This document shows, one piece after another, positions 49,259-57,320 of a DNA stretch of 64,000 nucleotides. Both the position numbers and the translations under genes were made by a program. The stretch is from NCBI RefSeq assembly GCF_014205135.1, contig NZ_JACHMY010000001.1, forward strand, positions 4,340,001 to 4,404,000. Direction: 5' to 3'. A model generated the notes under the pieces. It was not told the DNA's origin. It made no database searches and worked only from the letters and a program-made list of their open reading frames with translations. The stretch's first letter is position 1, and each line of letters opens with the position of its first letter. Source of the stretch: Kribbella italica. GTDB lineage: Bacteria; Actinomycetota; Actinomycetes; Propionibacteriales; Kribbellaceae.

Positions 49259-49592
49259 GGGTCCTCCTGGGTTGTTCGAAACTGGTGCCACCTGCTGACC
49301 GCTCCGGAGAACGTCGCCGGGAACGACGAAGGCCTCCGTGCGCGATCCACACGAAGGCCCAATTCCCAGATCGACGACCCACCAACCCCTGACCGCGGGG
49401 TGGTTCGCCGTACGATCGCCGCGGTTGGTCCGGCGATGAAGCCGGGAACCTCGGCGTGACCGGGACCCGCCGACTCTTCGTCGACTGGGTGGGAGGTGGC
49501 CCTCCGCTTAGACTCGAACCGTTGCCGGCCCCCGAGTATTCCGCTCAGGGGTCACCGTCGGACCGAGTCGGTCGCCATGTAAGAGTAACAGC
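49259..49592. other. infC leader and divergent promoter region (334 bases without a gene)
   Basis: The space between infC and the divergent DUF1844 gene must hold both promoters. On the infC side it includes the AGGAGG ribosome site (49263-49268) and a 10-bp hairpin at 49331-49359. No tRNA is present although a GGTTCGAGTC-like word occurs near 49510-49530. No confident -35/-10 pair is seen. Confidence 0.5.
49331..49359 (-). promoter_or_regulatory. Hairpin in the infC leader
   Basis: GGCCTCCGTG (49331-49340) pairs with CACGAAGGCC (49350-49359) over ten bases with one wobble and a nine-base loop, about 70 bases before the infC start. There is no T-tract on the minus strand, so it is not a simple terminator; it could be part of an L20- or IF-3-responsive leader. 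Confidence 0.45.
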
Positions 49593-50012
49593 ATGACCGA
49601 CCCGATCTCCACTTCGCCCGACACCCCCACCGACTCCCCGGCTGTCGAGGAGTCGCGGGTGGACCCGATGTCGACCGTCTCCCGCGACATCGCCGAGGTA
49701 CCGAGCGTGGAGATCATCTCGACCGCGGCCCTGCACCTGATGAGCGCCGCCGCCGTCAACCTCGGCCTGGCCGAGGACCTCCCCGACCACCAGGATCTGG
49801 ACGAAGCCCGCTCCCTGATCGACGCCCTCGCCGGCCTGCTCGACGCCGCGGCCCCGAGCCTCGGCCACCACCACGCCGCTCCCCTGCGCGACGGCCTCCG
49901 CTCCCTGCAGCTCGCCTTCAAGGAAGCCTCCACCATCCCCGACGAGCCCGGCACCGGCCCCGGCGAGAAGTACACCGGCGAAGTCCACCCGAAGGCCGCC
50001 CGCCGCCGCTGA
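49593..50012 (+). CDS. DUF1844 protein
   Basis: 139 residues. The conserved core is EIISTAALHLMSAAAVNLGLAEDLPDHQDLDEARSLIDALAGLLDAAAP, which matches DUF1844 and is helical. The N-terminal 40 residues and the C-terminus are Pro/Thr-rich and probably disordered. The gene is divergent from infC, a position often seen for this family in actinobacteria, but its role is not known. Confidence 0.85.
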   Translation: MTDPISTSPDTPTDSPAVEESRVDPMSTVSRDIAEVPSVEIISTAALHLMSAAAVNLGLAEDLPDHQDLDEARSLIDALAGLLDAAAPSLGHHHAAPLRDGLRSLQLAFKEASTIPDEPGTGPGEKYTGEVHPKAARRR

Positions 50013-50024
50013 GCCCGTGCGCCC

Positions 50025-51623
50025 TCAGGTGGACGGCTGCCAGAAGGCGCACTGGTGCTCACGGCCGGCGTCGACCTGACCAACGGCCTCCGGCGCGAGC
50101 GACTGGCTCGACGCCCCACCCCGGTACGACGGCCAGTGCGGCAGGCCCGGCCCGTTCGGATCGCCCGACCGGGCGAAGTTGGTCCAGTAACGCCGCATCT
50201 GGTCGGCCAGGCGTTGCTGGGCCGGCGTCATCGGCGCGTACGGCCCGAAGTCGAACAGGTAGCCCACCTCCGAGGCGTGGTAGGCACCGGACGGGAATCC
50301 CGGCGGGAACGAGCCTTCGAGAACCGCGGCAGCCGGATCGTCGAAGGAGAAGCTGAACACCTTCGTCCGGCGGGCCAGCTCCCGGTCGGTCCGAAGAGTC
50401 GGGCAGACCCAGCTGCTGTCCGTCCCCACCGCCGCCCAGGCAAGCAGCGGCGACGGGTACGCCGTGGCCGGGTAACGCTCCTCGACCGCCTTCGCCCCGG
50501 CGCCGAAACTCTTGACCAGACTGGCCCGGTACGCCGGAACGTCCATGTCCCCGGCGAACTGGGCGAAGTACCGGTGCTCGTCGTGGGTGTTGCCCTGCAG
50601 CACCGGCACCCGGTGGAACGCTCCGGCGCGGACGGCACGCACGGGATCGACCGGCAGGATCGGCGTGCCATAACCGGGCGAGGTGAAATCGCCGTTGCGG
50701 TTGAGCAGCGCGGCCGCGTCGTCCAGCGCGCGCAGGCAGGCCAGCGCCGAACAGCCGAGTTCCCGGCCGGCCTCGCGCCCACGGGCCGCGAGTTCGGAGT
50801 TCGGGGCCCAGTACCTGATCGGCTCGGAGTCCGGGACCATGACGTTGCGCGGCCAGTTCTGGCGGCACGAACCGCTCTGGACCACCGCGCGCTGGAACAA
50901 CCCGGCCGACGCCGGTGAGACCAGTTGCGCGCAGACCGCCGCGCCGCCCGACGACTCGCCCATGATCGTCACGTTCGACGAGTCACCGCCGAAGGCCCGC
51001 GCGTTCTGGCGGACCCATCGCAGCGCGGCCTGCTGGTCGGCCAGACCGAAGGTGCCGGACCCGGCCAGGCCCGGGTAGCCGAAGAAGCCGAAGATCCCCA
51101 GCCGGTAGTTGACCGTGACCACCACCGCGTCGCCGATCCGGCTCAGCGACCGGCCGTCGTACTCCGAGCCTTGGCCGGACGCCCAGGCACCGCCGTGGAA
51201 CCACACGATCACCGGCCGGCCACCGGCAGTACGCCGTACGGCGGGTCGCTCGTCCGGCGTGGTCACGTTGAGGAACAGGCAGTCCTCGGCGGACTCCGGG
51301 TCCAGGCCTCCGGTGGCCCCGAGCTGCGCGCACTTGGCGCCCGGCCGGGTGGCGTCGCGGACTCCCGGCCACGCGGCATGCGGTCGGGGCAGCGTCCACC
51401 GCGCCGGGCTCGCGGCGTACGGGATGCCCTGGAAGACGCTGGTCCCGCCCTCGGAGAGACCTTCCACCCGGCCCTTGTCCGTCGGCACGACGACCCGCAC
51501 CGCCGCCTGCGGGTGCGCCTGATCGGCGGCGGACCCGGCAACCACCGCGAGACTGACAGCAAGCGCGGCAGCCGTCGCGATCGCGACGGCGCGCAGCGCC
51601 TTGGAGCGTCCGGAAACAGTCAT
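50025..51623 (-). CDS. Secreted type-B carboxylesterase
   Basis: 532 residues. A signal peptide (KALRAVAIATAAALAVSLAVVAGSAADQA) precedes the alpha/beta-hydrolase domain. The oxyanion-hole loop is VWFHGGAWASG, the nucleophile elbow GESSGGAA, and EDCLFLNV is the family's N-terminal signature; the histidine lies near the end in AYHASEVGYLF. It should cleave carboxylic esters outside the cell. Its 5' side carries an 18-bp direct repeat with 21-bp spacing, suggesting activator control. Its stop lies 13 bases from the convergent DUF1844 stop. Confidence 0.92.
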   Translation of the reverse strand: MTVSGRSKALRAVAIATAAALAVSLAVVAGSAADQAHPQAAVRVVVPTDKGRVEGLSEGGTSVFQGIPYAASPARWTLPRPHAAWPGVRDATRPGAKCAQLGATGGLDPESAEDCLFLNVTTPDERPAVRRTAGGRPVIVWFHGGAWASGQGSEYDGRSLSRIGDAVVVTVNYRLGIFGFFGYPGLAGSGTFGLADQQAALRWVRQNARAFGGDSSNVTIMGESSGGAAVCAQLVSPASAGLFQRAVVQSGSCRQNWPRNVMVPDSEPIRYWAPNSELAARGREAGRELGCSALACLRALDDAAALLNRNGDFTSPGYGTPILPVDPVRAVRAGAFHRVPVLQGNTHDEHRYFAQFAGDMDVPAYRASLVKSFGAGAKAVEERYPATAYPSPLLAWAAVGTDSSWVCPTLRTDRELARRTKVFSFSFDDPAAAVLEGSFPPGFPSGAYHASEVGYLFDFGPYAPMTPAQQRLADQMRRYWTNFARSGDPNGPGLPHWPSYRGGASSQSLAPEAVGQVDAGREHQCAFWQPST

Positions 51624-51673
51624 GCCCTGACCCTGCCGCGAGGGCCTGGTCCGGCGAGTCCGCCGATGGTCGG

Positions 51674-51712
51674 GTGCCGGGCGACCAAAGACGCGTGCCG
51701 GGCGACCAAAGA
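51674..51712 (-). promoter_or_regulatory. 18-bp direct repeat upstream of the esterase gene
   Basis: GTGCCGGGCGACCAAAGA occurs twice without change (51674-51691 and 51695-51712). The starts are 21 bases apart, so both copies face the same side of the helix. They end about 50 bases before the esterase ATG at 51623, in the position of an activator site. The regulator is not evident nearby. Confidence 0.6.
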
Positions 51713-51729
51713 TGGACCGGCGCCGGCCG

Positions 51730-51766
51730 CCGGCCGGCTGGTGGAAAGGTCCACCGAGCCGGCCGG
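51730..51766 (-). terminator. Terminator of the sugar ABC-transporter operon
   Basis: CCGGCCGGCT plus GGTGGA pairs with TCCACC plus AGCCGGCCGG, giving 16 bp with one bulged base and the loop AAGG. It lies 24 bases beyond the stop of the last permease gene (51790) on the minus strand. Confidence 0.75.
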
Positions 51767-51789
51767 TGCGATCTCGGCTGAACGGCGTA

Positions 51790-52710
51790 CTAGCCCTTGA
51801 CCGCGCCTTCCTCGACGCCCTTGAAGAAGAAGCGTTGCAGGGCGGCGAAGACGATCACGATCGGGATGAAGGCGATCATCGTGCCGGCGGCGATCAGGCG
51901 GGGGTTGTTGCTGAAGGTGCCGGACAGGTACTGCAGGCCGACGGTCAGCGTGTACTTGTCGGGGTCGGTGAGCACGATCAGCGGCCAGAGGAAGTCGTCC
52001 CAGGCGCCGATGAAGGCGAAGATCGCGACCACGCTGATCGTGCCGCGCACGCTCGGCAGCGCGATGTAGCGGAAGCGCTGCCAGACGTTCGCGCCGTCGA
52101 CGATCGCGGCCTGGTCGACCTCGATCGGGAGCGAGCGGAACGCGTTGTACATCAGCAGCACGTTCAGCGCGCCGATCATGCCGGGCAGGGCGACCCCGAA
52201 CAGCGTGTTGGCCAGACCGAACTCCCGGACCGTCACGTACTGGGAGATGATCGTGACCTCGCCCGGCAGCACCAGCGTCGCCAGGAACAGCCCGAGCACC
52301 AGCTTGCGGCCCTTGAACTGCAGCCGCGACAGCGCGAAGCCGGCCAGCGACGAGCCGATGATGTTGCCTCCGACAACCAGTACGGCGACCTGCAGCGAGT
52401 TGCGCATGTAGTCCCAGACCGGGATGGTGTCGGCCACCGCGCCGTAGTGCTCCAGCGTCGGCTGGCCCGGCAGCAGCCGCGGGATCCGGGTGTAGATGTC
52501 CTCGCCCGATCCCTTCAGCGACGTGGACAACTGCCACAGGAACGGCCCGATCGTGATCAGCAGCACGAACACGAGCAGGACGTAGCGGACCACCTTCTCG
52601 GTCGGCGACATCGCGTTGAAGCTGAACGTGCCGCGTCTGCGCTTGCGTACCGGCGTACCGGGTTCGTCCGGTACGGCGACCGGCCGGGCCGGATCGGTCA
52701 CCACGGTCAT
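51790..52710 (-). CDS. Sugar ABC transporter permease (MalG/LacG type)
   Basis: 306 residues from the ATG at 52710, overlapping the stop of the other permease in ATGA. Six membrane segments; the EAA loop that docks the ATPase reads EVDQAAIVDGANVWQRFRYIALPSVRG. With the MalF-type protein it forms the membrane channel of a CUT1-type importer. No ATPase gene is in the operon, as is common where a shared MsiK-like ATPase serves several importers. Confidence 0.95.
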   Translation of the reverse strand: MTVVTDPARPVAVPDEPGTPVRKRRRGTFSFNAMSPTEKVVRYVLLVFVLLITIGPFLWQLSTSLKGSGEDIYTRIPRLLPGQPTLEHYGAVADTIPVWDYMRNSLQVAVLVVGGNIIGSSLAGFALSRLQFKGRKLVLGLFLATLVLPGEVTIISQYVTVREFGLANTLFGVALPGMIGALNVLLMYNAFRSLPIEVDQAAIVDGANVWQRFRYIALPSVRGTISVVAIFAFIGAWDDFLWPLIVLTDPDKYTLTVGLQYLSGTFSNNPRLIAAGTMIAFIPIVIVFAALQRFFFKGVEEGAVKG

Positions 52711-53585
52711 GCGTCCGCCGCCTTCCGGTTGAGCCGGGCCAAGGCCAGCATCGGGACGACGGTGACGAAGAACAGCACGATCGACAGCGCGGACGCGTAC
52801 CCGAGGTTGCCCTCGAAGCCCTGGCTGTACTGCTGGATCAGCATCACCACCGACGAGTCGCGGCCGCCGGGACCGCCGTTGCCGCCGCTGAGGATGAACA
52901 GCTCGGAGAAGACCCGCAGGGCCGACACCGAGATCAGGATCGCGATCAGGATCATCGTGCCCCGGACGCCGGGGATGGTGATGTTCGTGAACCGCCGGAA
53001 CGCACTCGCGCCGTCGACCGCGGCCGCCTCGTGCAACTCCCGGCCGACGTTCCCGAGCGCGGCCAGGTAGATGATCATGTAGTAGCCGAGCCCCTTCCAG
53101 ATCGTCAGGCTGATCGCGCTGAACAGCAGCAGCCACTGGTCGGACAGGAACGGCAGCGGCCCGGAGATCACGCCGAGCTTCTCGGCCATCCCGTTGACCA
53201 GGCCGCGGTCGTCCAGGATCCACTGCCAGATCAGCGCGACGACGACCGCGGAGGCCACCACCGGGGTGTAGAAGGCGGTCCGGAAGAACGTGATCCCAGG
53301 CAGCTTCTTCTCGACCAGGACCGCCAGCGCCAACGGCACGATCGTCAGGAACGGCAGGCAGACGACCATGTAGATGACGCTGTTCAGCAACGCGTAGCGC
53401 AGTTGCTCGTCGTGCAGCAGAGCCTCGAAGTTCTTCAGCCCGACGAAGGTCCCGCCGCCGATCGGCCGGGCGTTGGTGAACGACAGGATCACGGTGTTGA
53501 TCGACGGCCACAGGTTGAACACCAGCAACCAGGTGAGGGCCGGGACGACCAGCACCCACGGGGAGAACCACCGCTGGTAGCGCAT
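52707..53585 (-). CDS. Sugar ABC transporter permease (MalF/LacF type)
   Basis: 292 residues. Six membrane segments, EAA loop ELHEAAAVDGASAFRRFTNITIPGVRG. It starts four bases after the stop of the binding-protein gene and overlaps the next permease, so all three are translated as a unit. Confidence 0.95.
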   Translation of the reverse strand: MRYQRWFSPWVLVVPALTWLLVFNLWPSINTVILSFTNARPIGGGTFVGLKNFEALLHDEQLRYALLNSVIYMVVCLPFLTIVPLALAVLVEKKLPGITFFRTAFYTPVVASAVVVALIWQWILDDRGLVNGMAEKLGVISGPLPFLSDQWLLLFSAISLTIWKGLGYYMIIYLAALGNVGRELHEAAAVDGASAFRRFTNITIPGVRGTMILIAILISVSALRVFSELFILSGGNGGPGGRDSSVVMLIQQYSQGFEGNLGYASALSIVLFFVTVVPMLALARLNRKAADA

Positions 53586-53589
53586 CGCG

Positions 53590-54882
53590 TTACTGCGCCA
53601 GCAGCTGGTCGGCCTTGGCCACCGCGGCGTCCAGCGCCTTCTGCGACGTCACCTTGCCGGAGATCGCCAGCGAGATCTGCTGGTTGATGAAGTCGTTGGT
53701 GGCGCCGCTGATCACGGCCGGCTGCAGCGACTTGGCCTTGGCCAGCGACTCGAACGCGAGCACCTTGGCGTCGCTTTCCGGCGTACCGTCGGACTTGGAG
53801 AAGTACGGGTCGTTCGCGGACGCCTTGGTGGACGGGAAGATGTTCACGATCTTGGCGAACGCGGCCTGGTTCTCGGCGTTGGTGACGAACTTGGCCAGCG
53901 CGATCGCGGCGGCCTGGTTCTTCGACTTGGCCGAGACCGACAGACCCTGCACGTACAGCGGCGGGGTGTCCAGCGCCGGCGACGGGACGACCTTGCCCTT
54001 CAGCGACGGGTTGTCCTTCTGGAAGTCCACGATCGCGTTGCCGCCACCGGTGGTCCAGGCGACCTTGCCCTGGGTGAAGAGCTTGGAGTTGCCCAGGTAC
54101 TCCTGGGTCAGGATGTCGCGCGGCAGGTAGCCGTTTTTGTACGCGTCGGCGTACTTGTCCAGCAGGGCGACCGCCTCGGGAGTGTTGAAGGTGAACTTCT
54201 TGCCGTCGTCGCTGATCACCTTGACGCCGGCGTTGGTGAAGTCGCCGATGCCGGGCAGCCGGCTCATCAGGTACTCCTTGCCGCCGGACTTGTCGTGCAT
54301 CACCTTGGCGGCCGCGAGCAGCTCGTCGAAGGTCTTCGGCGGGTTCTTCGCGTCCAGACCGACCGCGGCGAACTTGCTGGAGTTCCAGTAGTCGATGTCG
54401 GTGTTCAGGTACCAGGGGTAGCCGAAGGTGCCGTCGACACCCTGGTACTGGTACGCCGTGACGCCGCCCTCGACGTAGTCGGTCTTCACGGCCGGGTCGG
54501 CCGCGGCGACGTCGAGCAGCAGGCTCTGCTTGGCCAGCGGCAGCGCGAACTCCGGCGGCAGGTTGGTCACGTCGGGCAGCTGGCCGGCCGAGGCCTGGCT
54601 GAGCACCTTCTTGTCGTACCCGTCGCCCGGCTGGTCCAGCCAGGTCACCTTGGTCCCGGGGTACTTGGCCTCGAAGGCCTTGATCACGCCCTCGATGTAC
54701 GACGTGAACTTCGGCTTCAGCGCCCAGGTCTGGAAGCTGACCTCGCCGGTCACCTTCGCGTTCGCGTCGACGGTCGGCTGGGCGCCGGACGAAGACTCCT
54801 CGGACGATCCGAGGCCGCAACCGGCCAGGGTGAGCGCCGCGACGGCGAGAGCTGCCACCGGGGCGAGACGACGACTACGCAT
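53590..54882 (-). CDS. Extracellular sugar-binding lipoprotein
   Basis: 430 residues; AGGAG eight bases before the ATG. The lipobox LTLAGC near residues 17-22 predicts lipid anchoring at the cysteine. The rest matches family 1 solute-binding proteins (VSFQTWALKPKFTSYIEGVIKAFEAKYPGTKVTWLDQPGDGYDKKVLS). It captures an oligosaccharide for the two permeases. The neighbouring clan GH-A glycosidase, which seems to share the same operator, hints at a beta-linked mannan- or glucan-type ligand, but this is inference. Confidence 0.94.
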   Translation of the reverse strand: MRSRRLAPVAALAVAALTLAGCGLGSSEESSSGAQPTVDANAKVTGEVSFQTWALKPKFTSYIEGVIKAFEAKYPGTKVTWLDQPGDGYDKKVLSQASAGQLPDVTNLPPEFALPLAKQSLLLDVAAADPAVKTDYVEGGVTAYQYQGVDGTFGYPWYLNTDIDYWNSSKFAAVGLDAKNPPKTFDELLAAAKVMHDKSGGKEYLMSRLPGIGDFTNAGVKVISDDGKKFTFNTPEAVALLDKYADAYKNGYLPRDILTQEYLGNSKLFTQGKVAWTTGGGNAIVDFQKDNPSLKGKVVPSPALDTPPLYVQGLSVSAKSKNQAAAIALAKFVTNAENQAAFAKIVNIFPSTKASANDPYFSKSDGTPESDAKVLAFESLAKAKSLQPAVISGATNDFINQQISLAISGKVTSQKALDAAVAKADQLLAQ

Positions 54883-54900
54883 GGAATTCTCCTGAAGTGA

Positions 54901-54949
54901 TAAACCGGTATAGCTCCTGCACTATCCACATCGTAGAATCCGCTGTCAA
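54901..54949 (-). promoter_or_regulatory. ABC-operon promoter with a LacI-type operator
   Basis: On the minus strand a perfect -35 TTGACA (54949-54944) and -10 GATAGT (54926-54921) are 17 bases apart. The near-palindrome TAAACCGGTATA (54901-54912) lies directly after the predicted start of transcription, where a bound LacI-family repressor would block polymerase. The divergent lacI-type gene has a TAGAAT box at 54934-54939 within the same stretch. Confidence 0.7.
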
Positions 54950-54976
54950 GGGTGGGGACCGACCAGGAGGTGGCCG

Positions 54977-55993
54977 ATGGCCAGACCGACGATCGCGGAC
55001 ATCGCGGACCGCGCGGGCGTGTCCAAGGGCGCGGTGTCCTTCGCGCTGAACGGGCGGCCGGGGGTGAGCGAGGCGACGCGCGCGCGGATCCTGGCGATCG
55101 CCGAGCAGATGGCCTGGCGGCCGCACAGCGCGGCGCGCGCGCTGGGTGCTTCCCGGGTCGACTCGGTCGGGCTGGTGATCGCGCGGCCTGCGCGGACGCT
55201 CGGGGTGGAGCCGTTCTTCGCGCACCTGGTGTCGGGGCTGCAGTCCGGGCTGTCGGCGCACTCGATCTCGCTGCAGCTGCTGATCGTCGAGGACACCGAG
55301 GCGGAGATCGAGGTCTACCGGCGGTGGAACTCCGAGCACCGGGTGGACGGGGTGATCCTGGTCGACCTGACCGTCCGGGACCCGCGGATCGACGAACTGA
55401 AGGCGTTGGAGCTGCCGGCGGTGGTGATCGGCGGGCGCGGCGGGAAGGGCGCGCTGCCGTCGGTGTGGGCGTCCGACCGGGATGCGATGCTCGCGGTGGT
55501 GGAGTACCTGGCCGCGCTCGGGCACCGGCGGATCGCGCACGTCGCCGGTACGCCGAACTTCCAGCACACGCAGCGGCGGATGCGCGCGCTGCGCGACGCG
55601 GCGCCGCGGCTCGGGCTGGTGGAGGCGCCGTCACTGGCCACGGACTTCAGCGACGCCGAGGGCGCGGCGACGACGCGGAAGCTGCTGTCGCAGGCCGTCC
55701 GGCCGACCGCGATCGTGTACGACAGTGACGTGATGGCCGTCGCAGGGCTCGGCGTCGCGATGGAGATGGGCGTCTCGGTCCCCGGCGAGCTGTCGATCGT
55801 CGCCTTCGACGACTCGATCCTGACCCAACTGATGCACCCGGCCCTGACCGCGCTGTCCCGAGACACCTTCGAGTTCGGCCGCCAGGCGGCGGAGGTCCTG
55901 CTGGAGGTCATCGCCGACCCGACCGCCACCATCAACCGCCGCACAGCGGACCCGGTACTCACGGTGAGGGAATCAACAGCCCCGCCCGCCTGA
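54977..55993 (+). CDS. LacI-family repressor of the sugar-uptake locus
   Basis: 338 residues, ribosome site AGGAGG. The N-terminal HTH and hinge read ARPTIADIADRAGVSKGAVSFALNGRPGVSEATRARILAIAEQM, with the minor-groove leucine region in SAARAL; the rest is a periplasmic-binding-protein-like effector domain ending in SLSRDTFEFG-type sequence. It is divergent from the importer operon. Operators of matching form occur at the importer promoter and at the glycosidase promoter, so both are probably its targets. Confidence 0.94.
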   Translation: MARPTIADIADRAGVSKGAVSFALNGRPGVSEATRARILAIAEQMAWRPHSAARALGASRVDSVGLVIARPARTLGVEPFFAHLVSGLQSGLSAHSISLQLLIVEDTEAEIEVYRRWNSEHRVDGVILVDLTVRDPRIDELKALELPAVVIGGRGGKGALPSVWASDRDAMLAVVEYLAALGHRRIAHVAGTPNFQHTQRRMRALRDAAPRLGLVEAPSLATDFSDAEGAATTRKLLSQAVRPTAIVYDSDVMAVAGLGVAMEMGVSVPGELSIVAFDDSILTQLMHPALTALSRDTFEFGRQAAEVLLEVIADPTATINRRTADPVLTVRESTAPPA

Positions 55994-56090
55994 GGAGAAT
56001 CGGCCCTCCCAATCTCTCGCCGCCGGCAGCGGCGGGACGTTCCAGGGACGTCACCCGGCGGGACAGCGGCGGCCGGCCATCAGACGCTGT

Positions 56091-56119
56091 TTGCCCGATC
56101 CTCTAAACCGTTTTAGCAT
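56091..56119 (+). promoter_or_regulatory. Glycosidase promoter with the same LacI-type operator; predicted leaderless
   Basis: TTGCCC (56091-56096) and TAGCAT (56114-56119) are 17 bases apart. The 14-bp near-palindrome CTAAACCGTTTTAG (56103-56116, six of seven pairs) lies between and over them. The ATG at 56127 is seven bases after the -10, and no ribosome site is present. Confidence 0.65.
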
Positions 56120-56126
56120 CATCTCC

Positions 56127-57293
56127 ATGCTCTCGGATCCCGCCACGCCCCGGTTCGGCGCGAACTACGTTCCCTCGGCCGGCTGGTTCTACAGCTGGCT
56201 GGACTACGACCCGGCGGCGGTCCGCCGGGACTTCGCCGACCTGGCCGGGATCGGGCTCGACCACGTGCGGGTGTTCCCGGTCTGGCCCTGGATCCAGCCC
56301 AACCGGGCGATCATCCGGCAACAGCCGATCGACGACCTGCTGGACACCATCGACGCGGCCGCCGAGCACGGGCTGAGCGTGGCGGTCGACCTGATCCAAG
56401 GGCACCTGTCGAGTTTCGACTTCCTGCCGTCGTGGGCGCTGACCTGGCACAAGGCCAGCCTCTTCGAGGACCCCACAGTGCGCGACGGCCTCACGGCGTA
56501 CTGCGAGAAGGTCGCCGCCGCGGTCGCCACTCGGCCGAACGTCTTCGCGATCACCCTCGGCAACGAGGTCAACAACCTCTGGCCGGACAGCCCGACCACG
56601 CCCGAGGCCTCGACCGCCTGGGCGCGGGAGTTGCTGACCACGGTGAAGAAGGCCGCGCCGGACGTGCTCGCGTTGCACTCGGTCTTCGACGACGCCTGGT
56701 ACAAGCCAAACCACCCGTTCAGCCCTGTCGACGTGGTCGACCTGGGCGAGCTGAGCACCGTCCACTCGTGGGTGTTCAACGGGGTCTCCCGAGTGGACGG
56801 GCCGCTCGGCCCCGCGACCCTCACGCACGCCGACTACCTGGTCGAGCTCGCCGCCGCGGCCTCGCTGGACCCGACCAGGCCCGTCTGGCTGCAGGAGATC
56901 GGCGTACCGGGTCCTGACATCCCGGTGGATCTCCAGGCCGAGTTCGTACGCCGTACCGTCGAGCAGGTCGTGCACAACCCGGCCCTGTGGGGCATCACCT
57001 GGTGGTCGTCCCACGACATCGACCGCAGGCTGCTGGACTTCCCGGACCGCGAGTACGACCTCGGGCTGTTCACCGTCGACCACCGGGCCAAGCCGGCCGC
57101 GATCGCCTTGGCCGAGGTGATCGCTGAGGTTCGCTCCGGTGGGGTGCAGCCGGCAGAGGCGACCACGCTGACGGCGCCGTACAACTTGCGCACCGACCTG
57201 CACCGTCGCGCGGAGATCGCGCCGGGCAGTGCGTTTCACCTTGAGTGGGTCAAGGCGCGCACTCAAGGGCCGGTCCGGATCGCACTGCCGTAG
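56127..57293 (+). CDS. Clan GH-A glycoside hydrolase (GH5-like), cytoplasmic
   Basis: 388 residues from the ATG at 56127. The TIM-barrel acid/base glutamate is in TLGNEVNN (E147) and the nucleophile in WLQEIGVPG (E257), with HSWVFNG before it, the layout of clan GH-A beta-glycosidases such as GH5 mannanases and glucosidases. There is no signal peptide, so it probably acts on oligosaccharides already imported by the adjacent ABC system. The family within the clan and the substrate are uncertain. Expression should follow the LacI repressor. Confidence 0.82.
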   Translation: MLSDPATPRFGANYVPSAGWFYSWLDYDPAAVRRDFADLAGIGLDHVRVFPVWPWIQPNRAIIRQQPIDDLLDTIDAAAEHGLSVAVDLIQGHLSSFDFLPSWALTWHKASLFEDPTVRDGLTAYCEKVAAAVATRPNVFAITLGNEVNNLWPDSPTTPEASTAWARELLTTVKKAAPDVLALHSVFDDAWYKPNHPFSPVDVVDLGELSTVHSWVFNGVSRVDGPLGPATLTHADYLVELAAAASLDPTRPVWLQEIGVPGPDIPVDLQAEFVRRTVEQVVHNPALWGITWWSSHDIDRRLLDFPDREYDLGLFTVDHRAKPAAIALAEVIAEVRSGGVQPAEATTLTAPYNLRTDLHRRAEIAPGSAFHLEWVKARTQGPVRIALP

Positions 57294-57320
57294 CCGGCCG
57301 ACACACGGGCGGGCGGATGG

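Noticed and set aside
49495-49560. A tRNA-like GGTTCGAGTC word upstream of infC
   Set aside because: No D-arm, anticodon arm or acceptor stem can be paired around it.
57294-57320. A terminator between the glycosidase and the convergent TetR gene
   Set aside because: The 27-base gap has only short GC words and no stable stem.
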